A stretch of DNA of 64,000 nt, from NCBI RefSeq assembly GCF_008369125.1, contig NZ_VOAY01000005.1, forward strand, positions 434,001-498,000. The letters are read 5' to 3'. The notes below the pieces were generated by a model. That model saw nothing but the letters and a program-made list of their open reading frames with translations, made no database searches and was not told where the DNA came from. The stretch comes from Allopusillimonas sp008369125 (lineage in GTDB: Bacteria > Pseudomonadota > Gammaproteobacteria > Burkholderiales > Burkholderiaceae_B). Position numbers and translations under genes: made by a program. Numbering within the stretch: position 1 is the first letter of the stretch; each line of letters starts with the position of its first letter. Below, one piece after another: positions 1-9,092 of the stretch.

Positions 1-475
1 GCTCGCCCGTCAGACCCATGCCGTAAGCAATGCCCAAGTTTTCATCATGCGTAAAAATTTCCGGATTAAACGATGTGCTGACGCCCATGGTGGGCACCAG
101 ACTCATGGATTCAGTGCCGGCGGCGATCAGCACGTCGGCCTCACCGACGCGAATGCGATCAGCAGCCATGGCGATGGCGGTAAGGCCCGACGCGCAGAAA
201 CGATTGACCGTCACGCCCGCGACTGAAGTGGGCAAGCCAGCCAGCAATGCCCCTAATCGCGCCACATTCAGCCCTTGTGGGCCTTCTGGAATGGCGCACC
301 CTACGATGGCATCTTCAATGGCCGCAGGATCCAGCCCGGGTACTTGGGCCAGTAAGCCCTTGATCACGGTGGCGAGCAGGTCGTCGGGTCGAGTGTGAGA
401 AAACATGCCGCGCGGCGCCTTGCCGATGGGAGTGCGGGTCGCCGCGACGATGTATGCGTGTTGCAGTAGTGCCAT
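1..475 (-). CDS. acetyl-CoA acetyltransferase (thiolase), N-terminal part, cut by window edge
   Basis: A minus-strand frame starts at the ATG at 475-473 (MALLQHAYIVAATRTPIGKA) and stays open to base 1, so only about 158 N-terminal residues are visible. The thiolase family is recognised from the N-terminal VAATRTPIGK motif and from VNRFCASGLTAI, whose Cys is the acyl-accepting nucleophile. Thiolases cleave 3-ketoacyl-CoA to acetyl-CoA plus a shortened acyl-CoA, the last step of beta-oxidation. It lies 89 bp downstream of the multifunctional HAD/hydratase gene on the same strand, so the two probably share a transcript and form the alpha/beta pair of a degradative complex. The C-terminal catalytic Cys and His are outside the window. 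Confidence 0.93.
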   Translation of the reverse strand, partial: MALLQHAYIVAATRTPIGKAPRGMFSHTRPDDLLATVIKGLLAQVPGLDPAAIEDAIVGCAIPEGPQGLNVARLGALLAGLPTSVAGVTVNRFCASGLTAIAMAADRIRVGEADVLIAAGTESMSLVPTMGVSTSFNPEIFTHDENLGIAYGMGLTGE

Positions 476-505
476 GTCGGTTTCCTTAATCTTGTACACA
501 ATGCA

Positions 506-525
506 GGACGCCGTTCTGGGCGTCC
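506..525. other. intergenic hairpin between beta-oxidation genes
   Basis: A perfect 7-bp inverted repeat, GGACGCC and GGCGTCC with a 6-nt loop, sits in the 89-bp gap between the hydratase/dehydrogenase gene and the thiolase gene. No T-run follows on either strand, so it is more likely an mRNA stability or attenuation hairpin than a full terminator. That role is inference. Confidence 0.4.
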
Positions 526-564
526 CTTCCAGGTGAAAGACTTACGCCTGTAGGCGAGAGCCGA

Positions 565-3006
565 TCAGTTGCGCACTGGCTTGCCAGTTTTCAGCATGCC
601 GGTGATACGCTCCTGGGTTTTTGGATGGACGAGCAGCTCAAGAAAGGCATCGCGCTCGTGTTTGAGCATCCAGGCCTCATCCACCATCGAGCCTGGGTCT
701 ATATCGCCCCCGCACATAACATGCGCCACCTTCCCGGCCACCAGGTAATCGTGGTCTGAAATAAAGCCGCCTACACGCATATTGAGCAGCTGAGCCTTGA
801 GCGTGGCAATGCCGTCGCGCCCCGCTACAGGGAAACGCCGCGCTAGAGGTGGACGCCAGCCTGACTGCGCCATGGTGCGTGCCACACGCGTAGCGACATA
901 CAACAACTCGTGGCGGTTCATGACAATGGAATCAGACGGCAGCAAATAACCGATTTCTTTGGCTTCAAGTGCCGAAGCAGAAACCCGCGCCGTGGCGACG
1001 GTCAGTGCAAAACGTTTCAGGTAAGCCAGTAAAGGCGCGTCAGGCGCACCCAGCGCCTGCAGCTCGGCGGCCCGCCGTGCACAATAGGTAAGCCCCCCGG
1101 CTCCCGGCACCAGACCTATGCCTGCTTCAACCAGCCCGATATAGGTTTCAAAATGCGCCACACGGGCCGCACAATGTACCGAGAGCTCGCAGCCTCCGCC
1201 AAGCGCCATGCCCGCAACCGCCGCGACCACAGGCACTTGCGCATAGCGCACACGCATGACCATGTCTTGCATTTCTTGCTCTACAGGCTCTACCGCCTTC
1301 GCGCCGCCTTGCTCAAACACCGGCAGCAGCGCCTTGAGATCTGCACCTGCGGAGAAGGGGTCGCCAGACTGACCAATAACCAGGGCACTGTATGACGCTT
1401 CGGCAAGATCGACCGCGTGCATCACACCCCGGACCACGTCGGGGCTAAGCGTATGCATTTTGGTCTTGAAGGAAACAATTAGCACATCTTGAGGATGCGG
1501 CTGAACCAGCGTCCAGCAGCGCACGGCATCGTTCTCATAAACCACAGTTTGTGCGACATCGTCGTTTTCACCCACCAGACGGGGCGCGCCGATCTGCCGT
1601 GCATATACCGGCAGCTCACTGCGCCCCTGGAAGCGCTCTGTGCGTGGGTTCCATGAGCCTTGCGGCGTGTGCACGCCTTGCGCTTCCCACACGGGCCCCT
1701 GAGTAACCCATTGCGGCAAAGCTTGGCTGGAAAGTGCTTTGCCCGCCTTGATGTCGTCCGCGATCCAGCCCGCAACCTGGCGCCAGCCCGCGGCCTGCCA
1801 GATTTCGAAGGGGCCTTGGGCGTGACCAAAACCCCACTTCATGGCAAGGTCTATATGTGCGGCGGTGTCGGCGATATCGGCCAAATGAACGGCGCTGTAA
1901 TGAAAGCTGTCACGCAAAATAGCCCACAGAAACTGCGCTTCGGGGTCGCTGGAGTCGTGCAGCGCCTTGAGCTTTTTGGCGGTGTCGCGCTCGGCCAGTA
2001 GGGCGGCAACGGCGTCACTGGCGTGGGCGCCGCCCTGCACATACTCCTGTTTGGCGGGATCAAGCCGCAAAATGGCCTTGCCCTCTTTGCGGTAAAAGCC
2101 TGCCCCCGTCTTTTGACCAAGTGCGCCGTTTGCGATGAGCGCTGTCAGTACCGCTGGTTCGCCAAAGTGGGCGTGAAAAGAGTCGTTGGGCAACTGGTCG
2201 CGCATGGTACCGATGACATGCGCCAGAGTATCCAGACCAACCACGTCAGCCGTGCGGAAGGTGCCCGATTTTGCGCGACCCAGCCGTGTGCCCGTGAGGT
2301 CATCAACCAAGTCATACGAAAGCCCATACTTATCGGCCTGTATGAACGTGGACAGCATGCCAAACACACCGATACGATTCCCAACAAAGTTGGGCGTGTC
2401 TTTGGCCCGCACCACGCTTTTACCCAGCTGCGAGACCAGAAAGGTTTCAAGCACGTCGAGCAATGCCGGGTCTGTCGCATCGGTAGGTATCAGTTCAACC
2501 AGCGGCATGTAGCGCGGTGGGTTAAAAAAGTGAACGCCGCAATATCGACGCCGCTCGCCCTCAGGCAATGAGTTGGAAAGATCGGTAATCGACAACCCTG
2601 ATGTATTGCTGGCAATCATGGTGTCTGGGCCGATGGCAGGGGCCAGTTTTTTGTATAAATCGCGCTTCCAGTCCAGGCGCTCGGCAATGGCCTCGATAAC
2701 CAGGTCGCACCCGGCCAGCAGGCCCAGATCCTCATCGTAATTAGCAGGCGTAATCAAGTCTGCCAGGTCTGGCGCCCCCAGTGGCGCAGGCTTGAGCTTT
2801 TTCAGCTGGGCAATCGCCCGCAACACAATGGCGTTTTTATCGCCTTCTTTGGCGGCCAGGTCAAACAGCACCACGGGCACGCCCGCATTTACGCAATGGG
2901 CGGCGATTTGTGCGCCCATGACACCTGCGCCACACACGGCGACCTTACGTATATGCAGGCGCGCTTTGTGCGGTGTGCCTGACGTCGAATTAATGCTGGA
3001 CTGCAT
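565..3006 (-). CDS. 3-hydroxyacyl-CoA dehydrogenase / enoyl-CoA hydratase fusion (FadN-like)
   Basis: This 813-residue multifunctional beta-oxidation enzyme hydrates enoyl-CoA and oxidises 3-hydroxyacyl-CoA with NAD+. The N-terminal half is the dehydrogenase: a Rossmann motif VAVCGAGVMGAQIAAHCV near residues 20-40, then HFFNPPRYMPLVELI and TPNFVGNRIGVFGM. The C-terminal third is a crotonase domain (ALVIGQSGDPFSAGADLKAL, then VAGMALGGGCELSVHC). The dehydrogenase-first order matches FadN-type proteins; FadB/FadJ have the hydratase first. The frame is open upstream to 3192, but the ATG at 3006 is chosen because GGAGAAAG lies just before it. The thiolase gene follows on the same strand. Its chain-length preference cannot be read from the sequence. 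Confidence 0.93.
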   Translation of the reverse strand: MQSSINSTSGTPHKARLHIRKVAVCGAGVMGAQIAAHCVNAGVPVVLFDLAAKEGDKNAIVLRAIAQLKKLKPAPLGAPDLADLITPANYDEDLGLLAGCDLVIEAIAERLDWKRDLYKKLAPAIGPDTMIASNTSGLSITDLSNSLPEGERRRYCGVHFFNPPRYMPLVELIPTDATDPALLDVLETFLVSQLGKSVVRAKDTPNFVGNRIGVFGMLSTFIQADKYGLSYDLVDDLTGTRLGRAKSGTFRTADVVGLDTLAHVIGTMRDQLPNDSFHAHFGEPAVLTALIANGALGQKTGAGFYRKEGKAILRLDPAKQEYVQGGAHASDAVAALLAERDTAKKLKALHDSSDPEAQFLWAILRDSFHYSAVHLADIADTAAHIDLAMKWGFGHAQGPFEIWQAAGWRQVAGWIADDIKAGKALSSQALPQWVTQGPVWEAQGVHTPQGSWNPRTERFQGRSELPVYARQIGAPRLVGENDDVAQTVVYENDAVRCWTLVQPHPQDVLIVSFKTKMHTLSPDVVRGVMHAVDLAEASYSALVIGQSGDPFSAGADLKALLPVFEQGGAKAVEPVEQEMQDMVMRVRYAQVPVVAAVAGMALGGGCELSVHCAARVAHFETYIGLVEAGIGLVPGAGGLTYCARRAAELQALGAPDAPLLAYLKRFALTVATARVSASALEAKEIGYLLPSDSIVMNRHELLYVATRVARTMAQSGWRPPLARRFPVAGRDGIATLKAQLLNMRVGGFISDHDYLVAGKVAHVMCGGDIDPGSMVDEAWMLKHERDAFLELLVHPKTQERITGMLKTGKPVRN

Positions 3007-3232
3007 AGAGCTTTCTCCATAGGATGTTGATCTATGTTGCTTGAGCCATACCGCTATCACTGCATGGCAGGGCTTGTATCCCGCCCTGGGCAGCTGGCCC
3101 GGCAGCGAAGCCTGCCGTGGCACGCCATCGTGCCCGGAAAAAGGCATGGGCGCGCATACACTCAGGATAGTGGATGTAGACATACGCTGCACGCGTTAAA
3201 ATACACGTTCAACTACATAGATCAAACTATTC

Positions 3233-3952
3233 ATGGCGCGTTTGCCTCGACTTTATGCACCCGATGTCCCACAACTCGTGCAGGCAGAGTTCGCACGGCC
3301 CCTTGCAGCGGCTTCAGACCCAACGCCCCTTACTCAACTGAACAGGCTGCAAGAATGGCTGCAGCGCGACGCGCGCGAACAGCAGGTGGCATTGCATGGG
3401 TGGCTGCTTTTAAATGACCGCATCACCCTGCTCGCTACGCCACCTGACCGTCAGGCACTGTCACGGCTTATGCAAGCCCTGGGGCGACGCATGGCTGCTG
3501 GCATACGCCACGGGCGCGTATATAAAGGCCGCTATCGCAGTGCACTCATTGAGCCCGGGCGCTGGGTGTTGCCTAGCTTGGTATGGCTTGAAACCTTGCC
3601 CGTTCAGTTGCACGTCGTAGACAAGCCCAGTTCATGGCCATGGTCGTCCGCCGCCGCGCACACTGGCAGCGCCACAGCCCTGGCCTATCTGCTCTCCGAC
3701 CACCCCGACTACTGGCATACCGGCAACACGCCTTTTGACCGTCAGGCCAATTACCGCAAACTTCTGGAGCATGGGCTCGCCTCATCGCAAATTGAGCGCA
3801 TTGAGCAGGCCCTTTTTGGCCAGTGGGCACTGGCCGACGATGATTTTCTTCACTCCCTGAAAACACGCGCTACACGGCGCACCTCGCCCGCCCCTCGCGG
3901 ACGGCCCCGAAAAACACCACTCGTTTCTGACACTGCAGAGTCCGCACCCTGA
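3233..3952 (+). CDS. RAYT-family (REP-associated tyrosine transposase-like) protein, probably catalytically dead
   Basis: This 239-residue protein resembles the Y1/RAYT transposases: LSRLMQALGRRM, the motif VYKGRYRSALIEPG (family: G.l(w/f)qGRyrs.lvd), SWPWSSAAAH (family dypWSSyrah), and a C-terminal Arg-rich RGRPRK. The expected HUH metal motif (MpNHvHLLl) is LLNDRITLLA here (about residues 59-68), so both His are replaced. The catalytic Tyr of RYIeLNPVRA is Trp118 in VWLETLPVQL. Family consensus is from memory. It stands alone between divergent fad genes and gltB, with no flanking repeats or target duplications seen, which suggests a domesticated host gene rather than a mobile element. No clear ribosome-binding site precedes the ATG. 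Confidence 0.72.
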   Translation: MARLPRLYAPDVPQLVQAEFARPLAAASDPTPLTQLNRLQEWLQRDAREQQVALHGWLLLNDRITLLATPPDRQALSRLMQALGRRMAAGIRHGRVYKGRYRSALIEPGRWVLPSLVWLETLPVQLHVVDKPSSWPWSSAAAHTGSATALAYLLSDHPDYWHTGNTPFDRQANYRKLLEHGLASSQIERIEQALFGQWALADDDFLHSLKTRATRRTSPAPRGRPRKTPLVSDTAESAP

Positions 3953-4345
3953 CCAGGCTACTTGCCAGGCGAACCCAGCCCGACTATCCGGTATGGCCCT
4001 AGAGCGTCCTGCATGGCCTTGTGGCCCACCTTTAAAGCTGCCCGAATAGCCCTGACGCGTCATTAAGGCTTGCTGCCCACGCGTCAAAAATGCTGCCACG
4101 CAACAACAATGACGAATTTCCGCGAAGAAAAACTGCCATGTCTTTGTAGCGAAATATCGTCTTACGGCAATAGGGACATGTTTATCTTTACGTAATATCA
4201 ATATCTTGAATGCGTCCCGATTTATAAAAAATAAAAGACCACTTAATTAAAATTAGGGTCATACCCTTATATTTTCCTCTTGCGCATCGGGCCTGTGAGC
4301 GCTATTTTTCTATTCTTGCTTACGCTTTTTTCACACGAGCCCGCC
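3953..4345 (+). promoter_or_regulatory. gltB upstream region, no assigned sites
   Basis: This 393-bp gap lies between the RAYT-like gene and gltB. The last 150 bp are clearly AT-rich (TTTATAAAAAATAAAAG, then a TTAATT and TATATT pair about 19 bp apart around 4243-4273) and presumably hold the gltBD promoter. No single promoter stands out and no convincing hairpin-plus-T-tract was found. Confidence 0.35.
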
Positions 4346-7300
4346 ATGACAGACGTCGCCATCCACAGCGCCCACCCCCAGCCCTGTCCGCCCTCTGATC
4401 AGCCCCCTCGCACGCGGGCTCCAGAGGCCCAGGGCCTTTACCACCCCAGTAACGAGCACGACGCCTGTGGCGTAGGCTTTGTCGCCCATATCAAAGGTGG
4501 CAAAAGCCACGCTGTCATTCAGCAAGGCCTGAAAATCCTTGAAAACCTCGATCACCGCGGGGCCGTAGGCGCTGATGAGCTCATGGGCGATGGGGCCGGC
4601 ATTCTTATACAAATTCCTGACGCGCTTTATCGTGAAGACCTCGCTACACAGGGCGTACACCTTCCACCGCCCGACGAGTATGGCGTGGCCATGGTTTTTC
4701 TGCCCAAAGAAACGGCTTCCCGCCTGGCCTGTCAGCTAGAGCTCGAACGCGCCGTGCGCGACGAAGGGCAAGTTGTACTGGGCTGGCGCGACGTGCCTGT
4801 TGATCACGACATGCCCATGTCGCCCACGGTACGGGCCTGTGCACCGGTTATACGGCAGCTTTTCATAGGCCGCGGGCCCGACATCATGGTGCCCGACGCA
4901 CTTGAGCGTAAACTGTATGTCATCCGCAAAACAGCCAGCCATGCCATACAGCGCATGCAACTGGCCCATGGCCAAGAGTATTTCGTACCTTCTATCTCGG
5001 TACGCACGGTGGTCTACAAAGGCCTGCTGCTCGCCAACCAGGTTGGCTGCTACTACCGTGATCTGGCCGATAGCCGCGCCATCTCGGCCCTGGCCCTGGT
5101 ACACCAGCGGTTTTCCACCAACACCTTCCCTGCCTGGCCGCTGGCCCACCCCTACCGCATGATCGCCCACAATGGCGAGATCAACACCGTCAAGGGCAAT
5201 TTCAACTGGCTGCGCGCCCGTGAGGGCGCAATGCACTCGGCCGTACTGGGCGAAGACCTGGCCAAGCTCTACCCCATCGTCTACGAAGGGCAATCAGACA
5301 CTGCCACCTTCGACAACTGCCTTGAGCTGTTGGTAATGTCTGGGTACTCACTGGCTCACGCCATGATGATGATGATCCCCGAAGCCTGGGAACAGCACAC
5401 CACCATGGACGAAACCCGGCGTGCATTTTATGAATACCATGCTGCCATGATGGAGCCCTGGGATGGCCCGGCCGCCGTCGTCTTTACCGATGGCCGCCAG
5501 ATCGGCGCCACGCTTGACCGCAACGGCCTGCGCCCCGCCCGCTATCTGATCACTGACGATGACATGGTTGTTCTGGCGTCTGAAGCCGGCACACTGCAAA
5601 TACCCGAACACCGCATTGTAAAAAAATGGCGTTTGCAGCCGGGCAAAATGTTTCTTATCGATCTGGAGCAGGCGCGCATTATTGATGACGCCGAGATCAA
5701 GTCGCAACTGGCCAATGAGCGCCCGTACAGGCAATGGATTGAACGCCTGCGCTTAAAGCTCGAATCGCTGCCTTCGCACCATCTGGACGAGCCACCCCGC
5801 AAACAGGTAGCGCTGCTCGACCGCCAGCAGGCATTCGGCTGGACTGAAGAAGATTTCAAATTCGTGCTGCAGCCCATGGCCACCAATGGCGAAGAAGCCA
5901 TTGGGTCTATGGGCAACGACGCGCCCATGGCCGTGCTTTCTGACAAGGCCAAACCTTTTTACAACTACTTTCGCCAGCTTTTTGCCCAGGTCACCAACCC
6001 GCCCATAGACTCCATACGCGAACAAATGGTGATGTCACTGGTGTCGTTTATTGGGCCCAAGCCCAATTTGCTGGACATCAACAACGTCAACCCGCCAATG
6101 CGCATAGAGATGTCTCAGCCGGTGCTCGACTTTGGTGCCATGGCGCAGATTCGTCATATCGCAAAAATAACGTCTGACAAATTTCGCAGTTTTGAACTCG
6201 ATATTACCTACCCCGTATGCTGGGGCCCCGAGGGCATAGAAGCCTGTATTGCGGCGCTATGCTCTCAGGCTGCCGACGCCGTACGCAGTGGCTACAACAT
6301 CCTGATCATCACTGACCGTAATGTGGATGCCGATCATGTGGCCATACCCGCACTGCTGGCCACTTCGGCCATACACCTGCATCTGATCCGTGCAGGGCTG
6401 CGCACACGCGGCGGCCTGGTGGTGGAAACCGGGTCGGCCCGCGAAGTACACCACTTCGCGCTGCTGGGCGGTTACGGGGCCGAAGCGGTACACCCCTACC
6501 TGGCGCTTGAATCACTTTCTAACCTGCCTCAACCTGACAAAGCCATTAGCAATTACATCAAGGCCATCGGCAAGGGTCTGAACAAGGTCATGTCGAAAAT
6601 GGGCATTTCGACATATATGTCGTATACCGGTGCGCAAATTTTCGAGGCCGTGGGTCTGAACTCAAGCCTGATCAATAAGTACTTTACCGGTACGCCCAGC
6701 AACATTGAAGGCATCGGCATTTTCCAGGTTGCCGAAGAGGCGTTGGCAACACATAAAACCGCATTCGGCGACGACCCTGTGCTGGAACATGCCCTAGACA
6801 CAGGCGGCGACTATGCCTGGCGCGTGCGCGGAGAAGCCCATATGTGGACGCCCGACTCCATCGCCAAGCTGCAGCACTCCACCCGCGCCAACAGCTACAG
6901 CACTTATAAAGAATACGCACAACTCATCAATGATCAATCACGCCGTCACATGACCTTGCGCGGGCTGTTTGCGTTCCAGGTAGACCCGACGCAAGCCATT
7001 GCGCTCAGCGAAGTCGAACCTGCCAGCGAAATCGTCAAGCGCTTCGCTACCGGTGCGATGTCACTGGGCTCGATTTCCACCGAAGCACATACCGTGCTGG
7101 CCGTGGCCATGAACCGGATCGGTGGTAAATCCAATACCGGCGAGGGTGGCGAAGACGAGCTGCGCTATCGTGATGAATTGCGCACCGGCAAACCCACCGT
7201 ACGCAAAGGCGACACCCTGGCCAAAGTGCTGGGTGCCGACCGCATCGAGGCAGACATCCCCCTGGCCGAGGGCGATTCACTGCGATCGCGCATCAAGCAG

Positions 7301-9082
7301 GTTGCATCGGGGCGTTTTGGCGTGTCGGCCGAATACCTGAGCAGTGCCGACCAGATCCAGATCAAAATGGCGCAAGGCGCCAAACCCGGCGAAGGTGGCC
7401 AGCTTCCCGGTCACAAAGTGTCCGAATACATTGCCAAGCTGCGCTACTCGGTGCCGGGCGTGGGCCTGATTTCGCCCCCACCGCATCATGACATCTACTC
7501 CATCGAGGATCTGGCGCAACTCATTCATGACCTGAAAAACGTCAACCCCAAGGCGTCCATTTCGGTCAAGCTGGTGTCCGAAGTGGGTGTGGGCACGGTT
7601 GCAACCGGCGTGGCCAAAGCCAAGGCCGATCATGTGGTTATTGCCGGCCATGACGGTGGTACAGGCGCCTCGCCCGTTTCATCCATCAAGCACGCCGGTA
7701 CGCCATGGGAGCTCGGCCTGGCCGAGGCCCAACAAACCTTGTTGCTCAACAACCTGCGCAGCCGCATACGCGTACAGGCCGACGGCCAGATGAAAACCGG
7801 CCGCGATGTGGTTATCGCAGCGCTGCTGGGTGCCGATGAGGTTGGCTTTGCCACCGCGCCACTGGTCGTGGAAGGCTGCATCATGATGCGCAAATGCCAT
7901 CTGAACACCTGCCCGGTCGGGGTAGCCACCCAAGACCCCGTGCTGCGAAAGAAATTTCAGGGCAAGCCTGAATACGTGGTCAACTTTTTCTTCTTTGTGG
8001 CCGAAGAAGTGCGTGAAATCATGGCGCAACTGGGCATCCGCCGCTTTGATGACCTGATAGGCCGTACTGATCTGCTGGACACCCGCCAGGGTATCGAGCA
8101 CTGGAAGGCGCGCGGGCTAGACTTTAGCCGTATCTTTCACGCGGTCGATTCCGCCGACGACCGACGTCAGACCGCCACCCAAGATCATGGCCTGACCCAC
8201 GCCCTTGATCATCAGTTAATCGAACGCTGCAGACCCGCCATCGATCATGGTGAAAACGTGTCGTTTATTACCCCGGTGCGCAACCGCAACCGCACCATCG
8301 GGGCCATGCTGTCTGGCGCCATTGCGACCCGATACGGCCATCAGGGCTTGCCTGACGACACCATACACATTCAGTGCAACGGGTCGGCCGGCCAGAGCTT
8401 TGCAGCCTTTCTTGCCCACGGCATCACGCTCGACCTCGTGGGTGAAGCCAATGACTATGTCGGCAAAGGCCTGTCGGGTGGGCGCATTATTGTGCGCTCT
8501 CCCAATGACTTCCGCGGCTATGGCCCAGACCACATCATCATCGGCAACACGGCACTCTACGGTGCCCTGTCCGGAGAAGCCTACTTCAGCGGCGTGGCAG
8601 GCGAACGCTTTGCGGTACGCAATTCGGGCGCAGTGACTGTCGTCGAAGGCACCGGCGATCACGGCTGCGAATACATGACAGGCGGTACTGTGGTGGTACT
8701 GGGCGCCACAGGTCGCAATTTTGCTGCCGGCATGTCGGGCGGCGTGGCGTATGTCTGGGACCCAGACAATACCTTCAAGCATCACTGCAATCTGTCCATG
8801 GTGGAGCTCGAACGGGTTGTTTCTGAAGAGCAGCAGCGCGAGGAAGACAACATGGCCACATGGCACAGCCGCGTACGCGGCAGGGAGCCCGAAACCGACG
8901 AAGCCATTTTGCGCGCCCTCATTGAAAACCACTACCGCCACACCGGAAGCTTCCGTGCGCGTGACATTCTGGGCAACTGGAACGCCGCCCGGGCCACCTT
9001 CGTCAAAGTGATGCCTGTCGAGTACCGACGCGCACTTGGCGAGCTGTGGCGCGCAAACCATTCACAACAAATTGCTGCCTGA
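4346..9082 (+). CDS. gltB: glutamate synthase (NADPH), large subunit
   Basis: GltB is the alpha subunit of GOGAT. It hydrolyses glutamine and uses the ammonia to aminate 2-oxoglutarate, giving two glutamates. The ATG at 4346 is preferred over an in-frame TTG at 4280. It gives a 40-residue propeptide before Cys41 (HDACGVGFVA), the N-terminal nucleophile of the class II amidotransferase domain. The FMN/2-oxoglutarate synthase domain follows (AKPGEGGQLPGHKV, VIAGHDGGTGASP). The 3Fe-4S cysteines are C1178, C1184 and C1189 in CIMMRKCHLNTCPVG, and the C-terminal GXGXG structural domain closes the protein. The length of 1578 residues is normal. gltD follows after 10 bp, so the two subunits are co-expressed. 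Confidence 0.98.
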   Translation: MTDVAIHSAHPQPCPPSDQPPRTRAPEAQGLYHPSNEHDACGVGFVAHIKGGKSHAVIQQGLKILENLDHRGAVGADELMGDGAGILIQIPDALYREDLATQGVHLPPPDEYGVAMVFLPKETASRLACQLELERAVRDEGQVVLGWRDVPVDHDMPMSPTVRACAPVIRQLFIGRGPDIMVPDALERKLYVIRKTASHAIQRMQLAHGQEYFVPSISVRTVVYKGLLLANQVGCYYRDLADSRAISALALVHQRFSTNTFPAWPLAHPYRMIAHNGEINTVKGNFNWLRAREGAMHSAVLGEDLAKLYPIVYEGQSDTATFDNCLELLVMSGYSLAHAMMMMIPEAWEQHTTMDETRRAFYEYHAAMMEPWDGPAAVVFTDGRQIGATLDRNGLRPARYLITDDDMVVLASEAGTLQIPEHRIVKKWRLQPGKMFLIDLEQARIIDDAEIKSQLANERPYRQWIERLRLKLESLPSHHLDEPPRKQVALLDRQQAFGWTEEDFKFVLQPMATNGEEAIGSMGNDAPMAVLSDKAKPFYNYFRQLFAQVTNPPIDSIREQMVMSLVSFIGPKPNLLDINNVNPPMRIEMSQPVLDFGAMAQIRHIAKITSDKFRSFELDITYPVCWGPEGIEACIAALCSQAADAVRSGYNILIITDRNVDADHVAIPALLATSAIHLHLIRAGLRTRGGLVVETGSAREVHHFALLGGYGAEAVHPYLALESLSNLPQPDKAISNYIKAIGKGLNKVMSKMGISTYMSYTGAQIFEAVGLNSSLINKYFTGTPSNIEGIGIFQVAEEALATHKTAFGDDPVLEHALDTGGDYAWRVRGEAHMWTPDSIAKLQHSTRANSYSTYKEYAQLINDQSRRHMTLRGLFAFQVDPTQAIALSEVEPASEIVKRFATGAMSLGSISTEAHTVLAVAMNRIGGKSNTGEGGEDELRYRDELRTGKPTVRKGDTLAKVLGADRIEADIPLAEGDSLRSRIKQVASGRFGVSAEYLSSADQIQIKMAQGAKPGEGGQLPGHKVSEYIAKLRYSVPGVGLISPPPHHDIYSIEDLAQLIHDLKNVNPKASISVKLVSEVGVGTVATGVAKAKADHVVIAGHDGGTGASPVSSIKHAGTPWELGLAEAQQTLLLNNLRSRIRVQADGQMKTGRDVVIAALLGADEVGFATAPLVVEGCIMMRKCHLNTCPVGVATQDPVLRKKFQGKPEYVVNFFFFVAEEVREIMAQLGIRRFDDLIGRTDLLDTRQGIEHWKARGLDFSRIFHAVDSADDRRQTATQDHGLTHALDHQLIERCRPAIDHGENVSFITPVRNRNRTIGAMLSGAIATRYGHQGLPDDTIHIQCNGSAGQSFAAFLAHGITLDLVGEANDYVGKGLSGGRIIVRSPNDFRGYGPDHIIIGNTALYGALSGEAYFSGVAGERFAVRNSGAVTVVEGTGDHGCEYMTGGTVVVLGATGRNFAAGMSGGVAYVWDPDNTFKHHCNLSMVELERVVSEEQQREEDNMATWHSRVRGREPETDEAILRALIENHYRHTGSFRARDILGNWNAARATFVKVMPVEYRRALGELWRANHSQQIAA

Positions 9083-9092
9083 GGACAAGAAC

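Noticed and set aside
8216..9061. 281-codon minus-strand frame antisense to the end of gltB
   Set aside because: It lies fully inside a well-supported gene, with composition typical of antisense frames in GC-rich DNA and no recognisable motif.
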